A stretch of DNA of 64,000 nucleotides from contig NZ_JAAEDL010000004.1 in the NCBI RefSeq assembly GCF_018129005.1, positions 210,660-274,659 of the forward strand, read 5' to 3'. Positions 51,889 to 61,936 of this stretch are shown piece by piece. This stretch comes from Neoroseomonas eburnea. Lineage in GTDB: Bacteria; Pseudomonadota; Alphaproteobacteria; Acetobacterales; Acetobacteraceae. The notes beneath the pieces are model-generated. The model had not been told where the DNA came from. It saw only the letters and a list, made by a program, of their open reading frames with translations, and ran no database searches. Position 1 is the stretch's first letter; each line of letters begins with the position of its first letter. The translations under genes and the position numbers were made by a program.

Positions 51889-52886
51889 GAGGGCCTCCCG
51901 ACGCGCTTGATTTCCCATTCGAGCTCGATGCCGGAGGCGGCGCGCACGCGGGCGCGGACCTCCTCGCCCAGGGCCTCGATGTCGGCGGCAGTGGCGCCGC
52001 CGGTGTTGATGAGGAAGTTGCAGTGCTTCTCGCTAACCTGCGCGGCACCGCGCGTCAGCCCGCGGCAGCCCGCATCGTCGATCAGCTCCCAGGCCTTCTT
52101 CGCGCCGGGCGGGTTCTTGAAGGTGGAACCGCCGGTGCGCGCGCGGACCGGCTGGGTCGCCTCGCGCGCGGCGCGGATCTCGTTGAGCCGCGCGGCGATC
52201 GCGGCGGCGTCGCCGGGCGTGGCGCGCAGCCGGGCGCGGACGACGACGGCGCGGGCGGGAAGCTCGGCACGGCGGTAGGCGAAGCGCAGATCCTGCGCCG
52301 TCATGCGGATCAGCCCGGCGGGCGTCGCGACCTCGGCCCAGTCCAGCACGTCCTTGATCTCGGTCCCGTAGGCGCCGGCGTTCATCGCCACCGCGCCGCC
52401 GATGGTCCCCGGGATGCCGACGAGGAATTCCAGCCCGCCCAGGCCATGCGCCGCCGCGGTTTCGGCCACCGTCACGTCGAGCGCCGCCGCGCCGGCGACG
52501 ATGCCGCCGGCTTCCGCCGCGATGTCCCCGAAGCCGCGCGCGAGGCGGATGGTCACCCCCTCGATGCCGCCGTCGCGCAGGATCATGTTCGATGCCGCGC
52601 CGATGATCGTGAGCGGCGTGGTGCTCGGCAGATGCTTCAGCAGCGTCAGCAGGTCGTTGGTGTCGGCTGGCCTGATCAGTGTTTCGGCGGCGCCGCCCAC
52701 CCGGAACCAGGTCTGCGCTCCAAGCGGCGCGTCATGGGTGACGCGCCCCCTCAAGGGTGGAATCCCGGTTTCCAAAGGCCTTTCGGCCTTTGGCGGGTGG
52801 GGTTCGGGGAGGGCGGCGCCCTCCCTGATCGAGCCCTTCGGCCCGAGAGGGGCGGCGCCCTTCCCGATGGCGGCTGCGGCCATCAT
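51885..52886 (-). CDS. murB: UDP-N-acetylenolpyruvoylglucosamine reductase with repeat-encoded N-terminus
   Basis: 333 residues. FAD-binding motifs: [60 protein letters not shown] and [19 protein letters not shown] strands; [19 protein letters not shown] carries the catalytic region, and [20 protein letters not shown] is C-terminal. It reduces the enolpyruvyl group to make UDP-MurNAc. The ATG at 52886 overlaps the murC stop (TGATG). The first 45 residues (for example [15 protein letters not shown]) are abnormal: they are encoded by a copy of the bipartite repeat (52767-52825), after which the normal [14 protein letters not shown] begins. Confidence 0.93.
   Translation of the reverse strand: MMAAAAIGKGAAPLGPKGSIREGAALPEPHPPKAERPLETGIPPLRGRVTHDAPLGAQTWFRVGGAAETLIRPADTNDLLTLLKHLPSTTPLTIIGAASNMILRDGGIEGVTIRLARGFGDIAAEAGGIVAGAAALDVTVAETAAAHGLGGLEFLVGIPGTIGGAVAMNAGAYGTEIKDVLDWAEVATPAGLIRMTAQDLRFAYRRAELPARAVVVRARLRATPGDAAAIAARLNEIRAAREATQPVRARTGGSTFKNPPGAKKAWELIDDAGCRGLTRGAAQVSEKHCNFLINTGGATAADIEALGEEVRARVRAASGIELEWEIKRVGRPS
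52767..52825. repeat. Bipartite palindromic repeat, copy E (inside murB)
   Basis: GGTTT, CCAAAGGCC-TTTC-GGCCTTTGG (52772-52793), CGGGTGGGG, then GGGAGGGC-GGC-GCCCTCCC (52807-52825). It is the only copy within a gene, and it keeps the murB frame open, contributing residues about 20-40. Confidence 0.85.
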
Positions 52887-54328
52887 CACTTCATCGCCCC
52901 CGCCAGCCGCCCGCGCGCCCGCGACTGCAGCGCGGCGAGCTGGTTCGGCAGCGCATGCGCCCACTGCGTGATGTTCCCGGCGCCGAGGCACACCACGTAG
53001 TCGCCCGACTTCGCGATGGCGTGGATCATCTCCGGCAGCGAGTCCGGCCCCGGTAGCGGCACGACGGAGCGGTGTCCGCGCGCGCGCAGCCCTTCGACCA
53101 GCGCATCCTTGTCGACGCCTTCGATCGGCTGTTCGCCGGCCGCGTAGACGTCGGCGACGATGACCGTGCCGGCGTCGTTCATGCAGGTGCAGAAATCCTC
53201 GAACAGCGAGTGCAGGCGGGAATAGCGGTGCGGCTGCACCACCGCGATCACGTCCCGCGCGCCGGCCTGGCGGGCGGCCTTCAGGACGGCGGCGATCTCG
53301 ACCGGATGGTGGCCGTAGTCGTCGATCACGGCGATGCCGCCGGCCTCGCCGGTGCGGGTGAAGCGGCGCTTCACGCCCTTGAAGCCGGCGAGGGCGGAAC
53401 GGATGGTCGCCTCGTCCACGTCCATCTCGACGCCGATGGCGATGGCGGCGAGGGCGTTCTGCACGTTGTGCTGGCCGAGCATCGGCAGGCGGAACGGCTT
53501 CATGGTGCGGGCGCGGCCGGTGGCGCGGTCGGTCACCGTGACTTCGAAGGTCGCGCCCATGCGGTCGGTGATGACGCGCTCCGCGCGGACGTCCGCCTGC
53601 GGGGAGAAGCCGTAGGTGACGATGCGGCGGTCCGACAGGCGCGGGATCATCGCCTGCACCTCCGGGTGGTCCATGCAGAGCACCGCGAAGCCGTAGAAGG
53701 GGATGTTGCCGACGAACTGGGCGTAGCCTTCCTTCATCGCCTCCCCGGTGCCCCAGTGGTCGAGGTGCTCGGGGTCCATGTTCGTCACCACGGCGACGAC
53801 GGCGGGGAGCTTGAGGAAGGAGCCGTCGCTCTCATCCGCCTCCACCACCATCCAGTCGCCCGAGCCCATGCGGGTATTGGTGCCGTAGGCGTTGATGATG
53901 CCGCCGTTGATCACGGTGGGGTCGAGCTTCGCCGCCTCCAGCACCGCGGCGACGAGGGAGGTCGTCGTGGTCTTGCCGTGGGTGCCGCCGATGGCGATGG
54001 ACCATTTCAGCCGCATCAGCTCGGCAAGCATCTCCGCGCGCCGCACCACCGGGATGAGACGCTGCCGCGCGGCGACCACTTCCGGATTGTCGCGCTTCAC
54101 CGCGGTGGAGACGACGACGACCTGGGCATCGCCCAGGTTCGCCGCATCGTGCCCGACCGCGACCGGGATGCCCGCGCCGCGCAGGCGCTGCACGTTCATG
54201 CTGTCGGAAATGTCGCTGCCCTGCACCTGGTAGCCGAGCGTGTGCAGCACCTCGGCGATGCCGGACATGCCGATGCCGCCGATGCCGACGAAGTGGATGG
54301 GACCGATATTGAGCGGCAGCGCGCGCAT
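52886..54328 (-). CDS. murC: UDP-N-acetylmuramate--L-alanine ligase
   Basis: 480 residues. N-terminal Rossmann domain [23 protein letters not shown]-binding [20 protein letters not shown] near 112-131, [20 protein letters not shown] with [11 protein letters not shown], and the C-terminal domain with [19 protein letters not shown]. It adds L-Ala to UDP-MurNAc. The ATG at 54328 overlaps the murG stop by one base, and the murC stop overlaps the murB ATG by one base. Confidence 0.96.
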   Translation of the reverse strand: MRALPLNIGPIHFVGIGGIGMSGIAEVLHTLGYQVQGSDISDSMNVQRLRGAGIPVAVGHDAANLGDAQVVVVSTAVKRDNPEVVAARQRLIPVVRRAEMLAELMRLKWSIAIGGTHGKTTTTSLVAAVLEAAKLDPTVINGGIINAYGTNTRMGSGDWMVVEADESDGSFLKLPAVVAVVTNMDPEHLDHWGTGEAMKEGYAQFVGNIPFYGFAVLCMDHPEVQAMIPRLSDRRIVTYGFSPQADVRAERVITDRMGATFEVTVTDRATGRARTMKPFRLPMLGQHNVQNALAAIAIGVEMDVDEATIRSALAGFKGVKRRFTRTGEAGGIAVIDDYGHHPVEIAAVLKAARQAGARDVIAVVQPHRYSRLHSLFEDFCTCMNDAGTVIVADVYAAGEQPIEGVDKDALVEGLRARGHRSVVPLPGPDSLPEMIHAIAKSGDYVVCLGAGNITQWAHALPNQLAALQSRARGRLAGAMK

Positions 54329-55446
54329 CAGGCGGCCCCCATGGCATGGTGGCGCGCCAGGTCGAGCACGCGGTCGGCGAGGTCCCGCGCGGCGCGCGGG
54401 CGGGCGAGGGCGGCAGCGGCGGCGGCGGCGCCGGCGAGCCGCGCCGGCACGGCGAACAGCGCGGTCAGCCGTTCGGCCAGCGCCGTCGGGGTGAAGGCGG
54501 GCTGCGGATAGACCCAGGCGGCGTCGGCTTCGGCGAGCGCCCGGGCGTTGGCGTTCTGGTGGTCGTCGATGGCGGAGGGCAGCGGCACCAGCACCGCCGG
54601 CCGCCCGGCGCAGGCGAGCTCCGTCACCGTCGAGGCGCCGGCGCGCGCGATGACGAGATGCGCCGTCGCCAGCCGCCCCGCGATGTCGGGGAAGAAGGGC
54701 GCGAGGTTGGCGACGACGCCGGCGGTGCGATAGGCGCTCTCGGTGCGCGCGAGATCCTCGGCACGGCATTGCTGCGTCACCAGCAGCCGGGCGCGGATAG
54801 CCTCGGGCAGCATGGCGATGGCGGGCGGGACGATGTCGGCGAAGACGCGGGCGCCCTGGCTGCCGCCGGTGACCAGCAGGCGCAGCGCACCGCCATCGGG
54901 CGGCACCGGATAGGGCTGCCCGGCCAGCGCGGCGAGCGCCGGCCGCACCGGATTGCCCAGCACCTCAGCCTTCGCGCCGGCGGGCACCTGCGTCGTGCCC
55001 TCGAAGGACAGCGCCAGCAGGTCGGCGACGCGCGCCATCAGCCGGTTCGCACGGCCGAGCACCGCATTCTGCTCGTGCAGCACGATGGCTGGCCGCGACC
55101 GCCGCGGCATCAGCCGCGCCGCGGCGAGTGGCGGGAAGGAGGCATAGCCGCCGAAGCCCACCACCGCCGAGGGCCGCAGCAGCGCCAGGTGCCGGCGCGC
55201 CTGCGCCGTGCCGGCGATCAGCGCCATCGCCCCGGTCAATGCGCCGCGGATGCCGCGGCCGGACAGGCCGGCGCCGCGCAGGACGTAGCGCTCGGCATTG
55301 GCGAAGGCGGCGCTGTCATAGGCGGCGGAGCGCGCATCCGTCATCAGCGCGATGCGTTCGCCGCGGCGGAGCAGCTCGGCCGCCAGCGCCTCGGCCGGGA
55401 AGAGATGACCGCCGGTGCCGCCGGCGGCGATGACGATGGGTTGCAC
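54328..55446 (-). CDS. murG: UDP-N-acetylglucosamine--MurNAc-pentapeptide-lipid I transferase
   Basis: 372 residues, GT28 glycosyltransferase. [20 protein letters not shown] (N-terminal glycine loop), [37 protein letters not shown] and the C-domain [20 protein letters not shown] with [20 protein letters not shown] are diagnostic. It works at the inner face of the membrane to form lipid II. GTG start at 55446 with GAGGGG eight bases upstream, 11 bases after the ftsW stop; the longer open frame is antisense to ftsW. Confidence 0.95.
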   Translation of the reverse strand: MQPIVIAAGGTGGHLFPAEALAAELLRRGERIALMTDARSAAYDSAAFANAERYVLRGAGLSGRGIRGALTGAMALIAGTAQARRHLALLRPSAVVGFGGYASFPPLAAARLMPRRSRPAIVLHEQNAVLGRANRLMARVADLLALSFEGTTQVPAGAKAEVLGNPVRPALAALAGQPYPVPPDGGALRLLVTGGSQGARVFADIVPPAIAMLPEAIRARLLVTQQCRAEDLARTESAYRTAGVVANLAPFFPDIAGRLATAHLVIARAGASTVTELACAGRPAVLVPLPSAIDDHQNANARALAEADAAWVYPQPAFTPTALAERLTALFAVPARLAGAAAAAAALARPRAARDLADRVLDLARHHAMGAA

Positions 55447-55457
55447 GAGCGGGCCCC

Positions 55458-56636
55458 TCACCGCACCCCTCCCGCCGCCAGGGCGGGGGGCAGGCCGGGA
55501 TCCCCCGCGGCGTCGCCGGCACGCGCGCCGACGCGCCGGCGGGTGAGCGCGAGCAGCATGCCCATGCCGATCGCGATCGCCAGCACCGACGAACCGCCAT
55601 AGGAGACGAAGGGCAGCGTCATCCCCTTGGTCGGGATCAGGTGCAGGGTGGAGGCCATGTTGACGAAGGCCTGCAGCCCGAACTGCGTCAGCAGCCCGGT
55701 GCCCGCCAGCATGACGAAGAGATCGTTCTCGCCGAGCAGCCGCATCAGCCCGCGCACCACCACGAAGGCGAACAGCGCGAGGATCAGCATGCAGACCACC
55801 ATGCCGAACTCCTCGCCGGCGACGGCGAAGACGAAGTCCGCATGGGCGTCGGGCAGGACGTTCTTGACCCGCCCCTCGCCGGGGCCGCGGCCGAGCAGGC
55901 CGCCATTCGCGAAGGCCTCCAGCGCCACGCTGACCTGGTAGGAATCGCCGGAGGTGGGATCGAGGAATCGGTGCACGCGCGACTGCACGTGCGGGAAGAT
56001 CAGATAGGCGCCGATCGCGCCGGCGATGCCGAGCCCGCCCACCCCGCCGACCAGGAACAGGTTCATCCCGGCGACGAAGAACTGGGCGAAGAACACCGCC
56101 GAGACCACCAGCAGCATGCCGATGTCCGGCTGCCCCTTGAGGATGACGGCGACCATGAGGAACAGGCCGAGCGCGATGGACGCGCCCCACACCTTCGAGC
56201 CCGGCGCCTTGCCCTCGGCGATCAGCCAGGCCGCCACCACGGCGAAGAAGGGCTTGAGGAATTCCGAAGGCTGCAGCGAAAGGCCGGGGATCGGCAGCCA
56301 GCGCCGCGCGCCCTTGATCTCGACGCCGATCACCAGCGTCGCCGCCGTCAGCAGCAGCGCCGCGGCGAAGCCGAGCAGCGCGAAGCGCCGCACGCCCTTC
56401 ACCGAGAGCAGCGAGACCGCCACCATCAGCCCCGCCGCCATGGCGAGATAGGCGACCTGCTTGATGAAGAACATGTGGCGGGAGGAGGCGCCGATGCGTT
56501 CCGCCACCGCCGGGGAGGCGGCGAGCATCATCACGTAGCCGAAGGCGATCAGCGCGAGCAGCGCCGCGAGCGTCCAGCGGTCGACCGTCCACCACCAGCG
56601 GCCGAGGACGGAGGTGTCGGCGCGGGAGAAGGACAT
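55458..56636 (-). CDS. ftsW: Lipid II polymerase FtsW (SEDS family)
   Basis: 392 residues, about ten membrane helices. RRWLPIPGLSLQPSEFLKPF, QPDIGMLLVVSAVFFAQFFV, RVHRFLDPTSGDSYQVSVAL and the C-terminal LIPTKGMTLPFVSYGGSSV are SEDS signatures; the aspartate in the DPTSGDSYQ loop is the expected catalytic one. It polymerises glycan at the septum with FtsI. The ATG overlaps the murD stop by one base. The C-terminal tail after the last helix (RRRVGARAGDAAGDPG) is longer than usual. Confidence 0.95.
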   Translation of the reverse strand: MSFSRADTSVLGRWWWTVDRWTLAALLALIAFGYVMMLAASPAVAERIGASSRHMFFIKQVAYLAMAAGLMVAVSLLSVKGVRRFALLGFAAALLLTAATLVIGVEIKGARRWLPIPGLSLQPSEFLKPFFAVVAAWLIAEGKAPGSKVWGASIALGLFLMVAVILKGQPDIGMLLVVSAVFFAQFFVAGMNLFLVGGVGGLGIAGAIGAYLIFPHVQSRVHRFLDPTSGDSYQVSVALEAFANGGLLGRGPGEGRVKNVLPDAHADFVFAVAGEEFGMVVCMLILALFAFVVVRGLMRLLGENDLFVMLAGTGLLTQFGLQAFVNMASTLHLIPTKGMTLPFVSYGGSSVLAIAIGMGMLLALTRRRVGARAGDAAGDPGLPPALAAGGVR

Positions 56637-58027
56637 CAGGCAGCCCCTCCGTTCCGGCTGGCGGCCAGCGCCTGCGCGAGGTCGCGGAAGCGGTCGCCGC
56701 GCGCGTCGAAGCCGGTGAACTGGTCCCAGGACGCGCAGGCGGGCGAGAGCAGCACCACCGGCGCGGCCCCCCCGAAGGCGGCCTCGGCGGCGGCGGGCAC
56801 CGCAGCCTCCAGCGTGCCGGCCACCTCGTGCGCCACGCCGTGCGCGGCGAGCGTCGCCGCCAGCACCGGCGCGTCGCGCCCGATCAGGAAGGCCTTGGCG
56901 ATGCGCGGGAAGAACGGCGCCAGGGATTCGATGCCGCCCTCCTTCGCCTCGCCGCCCGCGATCCAGACGACGCGATCATAGGAGGCGAGGGCGCGCGCCG
57001 CGCTGTCGGCATTGGTCGCCTTGCTGTCGTTGACGAAGACGACGCCGCGCGCCTCGGCCACCCGTTCCTGCCGGTGCGGCAGGCCGGGATAGCTCCGCAG
57101 GCCGTCGGCGATCTCCGCCCGCGTCAGCCCGAGCGCGAAACCCGCCGCGGCGGCGGCGGCGGCATTCTGCGCATTGTGGCTGCCGGGCAGGGCGGGCGCC
57201 TCGGCCAGGTCGAGGATCGCGCCGGCATCGTCACGCAGCAGGCGGCCCTCCGCCCAGATGCCGCCGGGCTGCGGCGAGAGGCCCGAGATCCGCACCACGC
57301 GCGCCGCCAGACCGCGCCCCATCGCGGCGGTCATCGCGTCGTCCTGCCCCAGCACCGCGACGTCCTCGCGCGTCTGCCGGGCGAAGATCCTCGCCTTCGC
57401 AGCCGCATAGCCGGCCATGTCGCCATGCCGGTCGAGGTGGTCGGGGCTGAGATTCAGCATGACAGCCACGTTGAAGCGCAGCGTGGCGATTCGCTCCAAC
57501 ATGTAGCTCGACATTTCGAGGGTATAGACCCCTTCGGACCCCAAGATGTTGAGTGAGAGCGCCGGCGGGCCGAGATTTCCCCCCACCGCCGCCTCCCGCC
57601 CCGCTCCGGTCAGCATGTGGTGGACCAGCGCGGTCGTGGTGGACTTGCCGTTGGTGCCGGTGATGCCGACGAAGCGTGCCGAGGAATGCGCCGCCAGCAC
57701 CGCGCGGTAGAGGAACTCGACGTCGGACAGGATCGGCGCCCCGGCGGCGCGCGCCGCCGCCGCCGCCGGATGCGCCTTCGGCAGGATGTGCGGGATGCCG
57801 GGGGAGAGCAGCAGCGCATCGGCGCGGAAGCGGCCCTCGGCCGGGTTGCGCACCGTCAGCCCGGCCTCGGCGGCGGCGCGGCGGGTGTCCTCGCGGTCGT
57901 CCCAGGCCTCCACCTCCGCCCCCCATGCGGCGAGCCGCAGCGCCGCCGGCAGCCCGGCGCGGCCGAGCCCGACGACGGCGATGCGCGCGCCGGGGAAGGG
58001 GGTGAAGGGAGGCTCCGGCGCTGTCAT
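56636..58027 (-). CDS. murD: UDP-N-acetylmuramoyl-L-alanine--D-glutamate ligase
   Basis: 463 residues. N-terminal domain [23 protein letters not shown] loop [20 protein letters not shown] near 115, [11 protein letters not shown] with [21 protein letters not shown]-terminal [20 protein letters not shown]. It adds D-Glu to UDP-MurNAc-L-Ala. The ATG at 58027 overlaps the mraY stop by four bases (ATGA). Confidence 0.96.
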   Translation of the reverse strand: MTAPEPPFTPFPGARIAVVGLGRAGLPAALRLAAWGAEVEAWDDREDTRRAAAEAGLTVRNPAEGRFRADALLLSPGIPHILPKAHPAAAAARAAGAPILSDVEFLYRAVLAAHSSARFVGITGTNGKSTTTALVHHMLTGAGREAAVGGNLGPPALSLNILGSEGVYTLEMSSYMLERIATLRFNVAVMLNLSPDHLDRHGDMAGYAAAKARIFARQTREDVAVLGQDDAMTAAMGRGLAARVVRISGLSPQPGGIWAEGRLLRDDAGAILDLAEAPALPGSHNAQNAAAAAAAGFALGLTRAEIADGLRSYPGLPHRQERVAEARGVVFVNDSKATNADSAARALASYDRVVWIAGGEAKEGGIESLAPFFPRIAKAFLIGRDAPVLAATLAAHGVAHEVAGTLEAAVPAAAEAAFGGAAPVVLLSPACASWDQFTGFDARGDRFRDLAQALAASRNGGAA

Positions 58028-59112
58028 CGGATCTTCAGGGTGCTGAGGCCGACCAGGGCGAGGATCATGGCGATGATCCAGAAGCGGATGACGATGGTCG
58101 GCTCGGCCCAGCCCTTCTTCTCGAAGTGATGGTGCAGCGGCGCCATCAGGAAGACGCGCCGGCCGGTCCGCTTGAACCAGAAGACCTGGATCATCACGGA
58201 GACGGTCTCGACCACGAAGAGGCCGCCGACGATCGCCAGAACGATCTCGTGCTTGGTGGCGACCGCGAGGCCGCCCAGCGCGCCGCCGAGCGAGAGCGAG
58301 CCGGTATCGCCCATGAACACCGCCGCCGGCGGCGCGTTGAACCACAGGAAGCCGAGCGCGGCGCCGATCAGCGCCGAGGCGAGCACCGCCAGTTCGCCGG
58401 TGCCCGGCACGTAGTGCAACTGCAGGTAGTCCGCGAAGACGCGATTGCCGACCAGATAGGCGATCAGCGCGAAGACCGCGGCGGCGATCATAACCGGCAC
58501 GATGGCAAGGCCATCGAGCCCGTCCGTCAGGTTCACCGCGTTGGAGGAACCCATCATCACCAGCATGCCGACCAGCGGGAAGAGCATCCCGAAGGGGATC
58601 AGCAGTTCCTTGAACACCGGCAGGGCGAGCTTGTCGGCGAGCGGCACCGGCATCAGCGCCGTGATCCAGATGGCGGCGACCAGGCCGAGCCCCGCCTGCA
58701 CGGCGAGCTTCATCCGCCCCGAGACGCCCTTGGTGTTGCGCTTGGTCACCTTCAGCCAGTCGTCGGCGAAGCCGAGCGCGCCGTAGCCGACGGTGACGAC
58801 CAGCACCGCCCAGACCATGCCCGAGCGCAGGTCCGCCCAGAGCAGCGTCGAGACCACCAGGGCGGTCAGGATCATCACGCCGCCCATGGTCGGCGTGCCC
58901 TTCTTCTCGATCAGGTGGCGTTCCGGCCCGTCGTCGCGGATCGGCTGGCCGCCGCGCTGGAAGCTGCGAAGCCAGCGGATGATCGGCGCGCCGAACACCA
59001 GGCAGATCAGCAGCGCTGTCATGCAGGCGGCGCCGGCGCGGAAGGTGTGGTAGCGCGCCAGGTTGAACAGCGCGAAGTCTTCCGCGAAGGGGGTGAGGAA
59101 ATTGTAGATCAT
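58024..59112 (-). CDS. mraY: Phospho-N-acetylmuramoyl-pentapeptide-transferase
   Basis: 362 residues, ten membrane helices. [40 protein letters not shown] (catalytic aspartate loop), [20 protein letters not shown] and [20 protein letters not shown] (HHH motif) are all present. It moves phospho-MurNAc-pentapeptide to undecaprenyl phosphate, forming lipid I. The start overlaps the murF stop (ATGA). Confidence 0.97.
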   Translation of the reverse strand: MIYNFLTPFAEDFALFNLARYHTFRAGAACMTALLICLVFGAPIIRWLRSFQRGGQPIRDDGPERHLIEKKGTPTMGGVMILTALVVSTLLWADLRSGMVWAVLVVTVGYGALGFADDWLKVTKRNTKGVSGRMKLAVQAGLGLVAAIWITALMPVPLADKLALPVFKELLIPFGMLFPLVGMLVMMGSSNAVNLTDGLDGLAIVPVMIAAAVFALIAYLVGNRVFADYLQLHYVPGTGELAVLASALIGAALGFLWFNAPPAAVFMGDTGSLSLGGALGGLAVATKHEIVLAIVGGLFVVETVSVMIQVFWFKRTGRRVFLMAPLHHHFEKKGWAEPTIVIRFWIIAMILALVGLSTLKIR

Positions 59113-60479
59113 GCGGCGGGGCTTTCGGTGAGCGCCCGCACCACCGCCTTCATGCCGGTCGCGAGGCTGCCCTTGACGAGGATGGTGTCGCCGTCACGCA
59201 CCGCGTCGCGCACGATGGGCGCGAGGTCCGTGACGGACGCGGTCCAGGCGCCGACCATGGCCGGCGGGAGCGCAGCGACGGCATGCCTCATCAGCGGCCC
59301 GCATGCAAACACCAGATCCGCCGCCTCGCGCAGATGGGACGCAAGGGCGATGTGCTCGGCCTCCGCGAAACCGCCGAGTTCCCCCATCTGGCCGAGTACC
59401 GCGAGTTTGCGCCGGCCCGGCAACAGCTTCAGCAGCGCGAGCGCCGCGCGCATCGACGGCGGCTGGCCGTTGTAGGCCTCATCCAGCAGCAGGGCGCTGC
59501 CGCCGTCCGGGGTCGCGATGGTCCGGCGGTCGCCGCGGCCGGGCATGGCGCGGAATCCGGCGAGCCGCGCCGCCCCGGCTTCGAGGTCGGCGCCGAGCGC
59601 GGCGGCGGCGGCCAGCGCCGCGACGGCGTTGCGCGCCATGTGCAGCCCCGGCGTGCCGAGGCGGAAGGCGATGCGGTGCCCGAGGATCGTCGCCTCGATG
59701 TCGCTGCCCTCGGCATCGGCCGCGACGCGCAGCGCGTGGGCATCGCCGCCCTCGCCGAAGGTGACGATGCGAGCGCCGGCGGCGGCCTCGCGCAGGATCG
59801 GCAGCAGGGGGCTTTCGGCGGGCAGCACGGCGGTGCCCCCGGGCTCGAGTCCGGCGGCGATCGTCGCCTTCTCCCGCGCGATCGCCTCGAGGCTGCCCAT
59901 ATGGCCGATATGGGCGGTCTCGACTGCGGTGATCACCGCCACATGCGGCCGCGCGAGGCGCGCGAGCGGGGCGATCTCGCCCGGATGGTTCATGCCGATC
60001 TCGATCACCGCGAAAGCGGCGTCGCGCGGCGTGCGCGCCAGGGTCAGCGGCACGCCCCATTGGTTGTTGTATGAGGCATCGGCCGCATGCGTCCTGCCGC
60101 TGGCAGACAGCGCCGTGCGGAGCATCTCCTTGGTCGTCGTCTTGCCGACGCTGCCTGTGACGCCGACGAAACGAGCGCCGCTGCGCCGCCGCGCCGCCGC
60201 GCCGAGCTCGGTCAGCCCGGCCAGCGTGTCGCCCACGCGCAGCAGCGGCGCATCCGGCGCGACGCCCGGCGGGTCGCGGTCGACCAGTGCCGCCGCCGCG
60301 CCCTTCGCCAGCGCATCGGCGACGAAATCATGCCCGTCGCGCACGTCGCGCAGGGCGACGAAGAGATCGCCAGCCGCGATGCTGCGCGTGTCGATCGAAA
60401 TGCCGGTCACCACGACCTCGGCAGCAAGGGCACCGCCGGTCGCCGCGCGCAGCTCGGCCGAGGTCCAGAGCGCGGTCAC
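59109..60479 (-). CDS. murF: UDP-N-acetylmuramoyl-tripeptide--D-alanyl-D-alanine ligase
   Basis: 456 residues from GTG 60479, which overlaps the murE stop (GTGA). [20 protein letters not shown] (N-domain), [20 protein letters not shown] near 106-125, [20 protein letters not shown] with [20 protein letters not shown], and [20 protein letters not shown] are MurF marks. It adds D-Ala-D-Ala to UDP-MurNAc-tripeptide, using the product of ddl. No ATG is available near this N-terminus. Confidence 0.95.
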   Translation of the reverse strand: MTALWTSAELRAATGGALAAEVVVTGISIDTRSIAAGDLFVALRDVRDGHDFVADALAKGAAAALVDRDPPGVAPDAPLLRVGDTLAGLTELGAAARRRSGARFVGVTGSVGKTTTKEMLRTALSASGRTHAADASYNNQWGVPLTLARTPRDAAFAVIEIGMNHPGEIAPLARLARPHVAVITAVETAHIGHMGSLEAIAREKATIAAGLEPGGTAVLPAESPLLPILREAAAGARIVTFGEGGDAHALRVAADAEGSDIEATILGHRIAFRLGTPGLHMARNAVAALAAAAALGADLEAGAARLAGFRAMPGRGDRRTIATPDGGSALLLDEAYNGQPPSMRAALALLKLLPGRRKLAVLGQMGELGGFAEAEHIALASHLREAADLVFACGPLMRHAVAALPPAMVGAWTASVTDLAPIVRDAVRDGDTILVKGSLATGMKAVVRALTESPAA

Positions 60480-61936
60480 GGCGCCGCCCCCGCGAGACGG
60501 CGGACCACCTCGACATCGTCGAAGGGATGCTTGACCCCGGCGATCTCCTGGCCGACCTCGTGGCCCTTGCCCGCGACGGCCAGCACGTCGCCGGGGCCGA
60601 GATCGGCCATCGCCGCGGCGATCGCGGCTTCCCGCGGGCCGGCGTCGATCGCGCCCGGCGCGCCGGCCAGCACGGCGGCGCGGATGGCGGCGGGGTCTTC
60701 GCTGCGCGGATTGTCGTCGGTCACCCAGACCTTGTCGGCGGCCTCTGCGCAGGCGCGGCCCATCAGCGGGCGCTTGCCGGGGTCGCGGTCGCCGCCGGCG
60801 CCGAACAGCACGTGCAGCCGCCCCGCAGTATGCGGCCGCAGTGCCGCGAGCAACCGGGTCAGCGCGTCCGGCGTATGGGCGAAATCCACATAGACGGCCG
60901 CCCCATTGGGCAGGACGACGGCGCGTTCCATCCGCCCGCGCACGCCCGCGAGGCCGGGCAGCGCGGCGAAGACGCGGTCGGCGGGCAGGCCCGCGCCGAC
61001 CGCCAATGCCGCGGCGAGCAGCGCATTGTCGGCCTGGAAACGCCCCGGCAGGGGCAGGAGGAACTCCTGGCGCGTGCCGAAGGCCTCGGCCTCGATCGCC
61101 AGGCCGTCGGGCAGGGGGCGGGCGGCGATCAGGCGCACCGCGTCCCCGGCCTCGCCGACGGTCAGCAGGCGGAAGCGGCGGGCGCGCGCGATGCCGTGCA
61201 GCGCGCCGAGCGTCGCCGGGTCCATCTCGGTGCAGATCACGGCGGCGCCGCCGGGCGGCAGCAGCGTGTCGAACAGCCGCAGCTTGGCCGCGCGGTACGC
61301 TTCCATCGAGCCATGGTAGTCGAGATGGTCGCGCGTCAGGTTGGTGAAGCCCGCCGCCGCCAGCACCACGCCGTCCAGCCGCCGCTGGTCGAGCCCGTGG
61401 GAGGAGGCCTCCATCGCCGCCGCGCCGAAGCCCGCGCGGGCGAGCGCCGCGAGCGCGGCATGCAGCGCCACCGGATCCGGCGTGGTCAGCGACGGACCCG
61501 GCGGAAACCCCTCGGCCACCAACCCGAGCGTGCCAAGCGAGGCGGCGCGTTCGCCTTCCGCGATCCAGATCTGGCGCAGGAAATCGACCGTGCTGGTCTT
61601 GCCGTTGGTGCCGGTGACGGCGACGACGGTGCGCGGCTGCGCGCCGTGGAAGGCTGCGGCCATCAGCGCCAGGGTGCGGCGCGGATCGGCCGAGGTGATC
61701 AGCGGGCGCACCGGCACGCCCGGCGGCCATTCGGTGCCTTCGGGCGCGATCACGGCGGCGGCGCCGCGTTCCACCGCATCGGCGATGAAGGCGCGGCCGT
61801 CGGCGCGCGCCCCGGGCAGGGCGGCGAAGACCATGCCGGGGCCGACGGCGCGGCTGTCCGCCGTCAGCCCGGCGATCTCGCCATCCTCGGCCAGGCTCGG
61901 CAGGCCGGCGCGGTGCATGAGGTCACCGAGGCGCAA
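60476..61936 (-). CDS. murE: UDP-N-acetylmuramoyl-L-alanyl-D-glutamate--2,6-diaminopimelate ligase
   Basis: 486 residues. ATP loop VVAVTGTNGKTSTVDFLRQI near 104-123, the carbamylated-lysine region HLDYHGSMEAYRAAKLRLFD, and the substrate-specificity motif DDNPRSEDP, which marks meso-diaminopimelate enzymes over lysine ones. This implies a Gram-negative type peptidoglycan. The start ATG at 61936 overlaps the ftsI stop by 14 bases; the stop overlaps the murF GTG. Confidence 0.96.
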   Translation of the reverse strand: MRLGDLMHRAGLPSLAEDGEIAGLTADSRAVGPGMVFAALPGARADGRAFIADAVERGAAAVIAPEGTEWPPGVPVRPLITSADPRRTLALMAAAFHGAQPRTVVAVTGTNGKTSTVDFLRQIWIAEGERAASLGTLGLVAEGFPPGPSLTTPDPVALHAALAALARAGFGAAAMEASSHGLDQRRLDGVVLAAAGFTNLTRDHLDYHGSMEAYRAAKLRLFDTLLPPGGAAVICTEMDPATLGALHGIARARRFRLLTVGEAGDAVRLIAARPLPDGLAIEAEAFGTRQEFLLPLPGRFQADNALLAAALAVGAGLPADRVFAALPGLAGVRGRMERAVVLPNGAAVYVDFAHTPDALTRLLAALRPHTAGRLHVLFGAGGDRDPGKRPLMGRACAEAADKVWVTDDNPRSEDPAAIRAAVLAGAPGAIDAGPREAAIAAAMADLGPGDVLAVAGKGHEVGQEIAGVKHPFDDVEVVRRLAGAAP

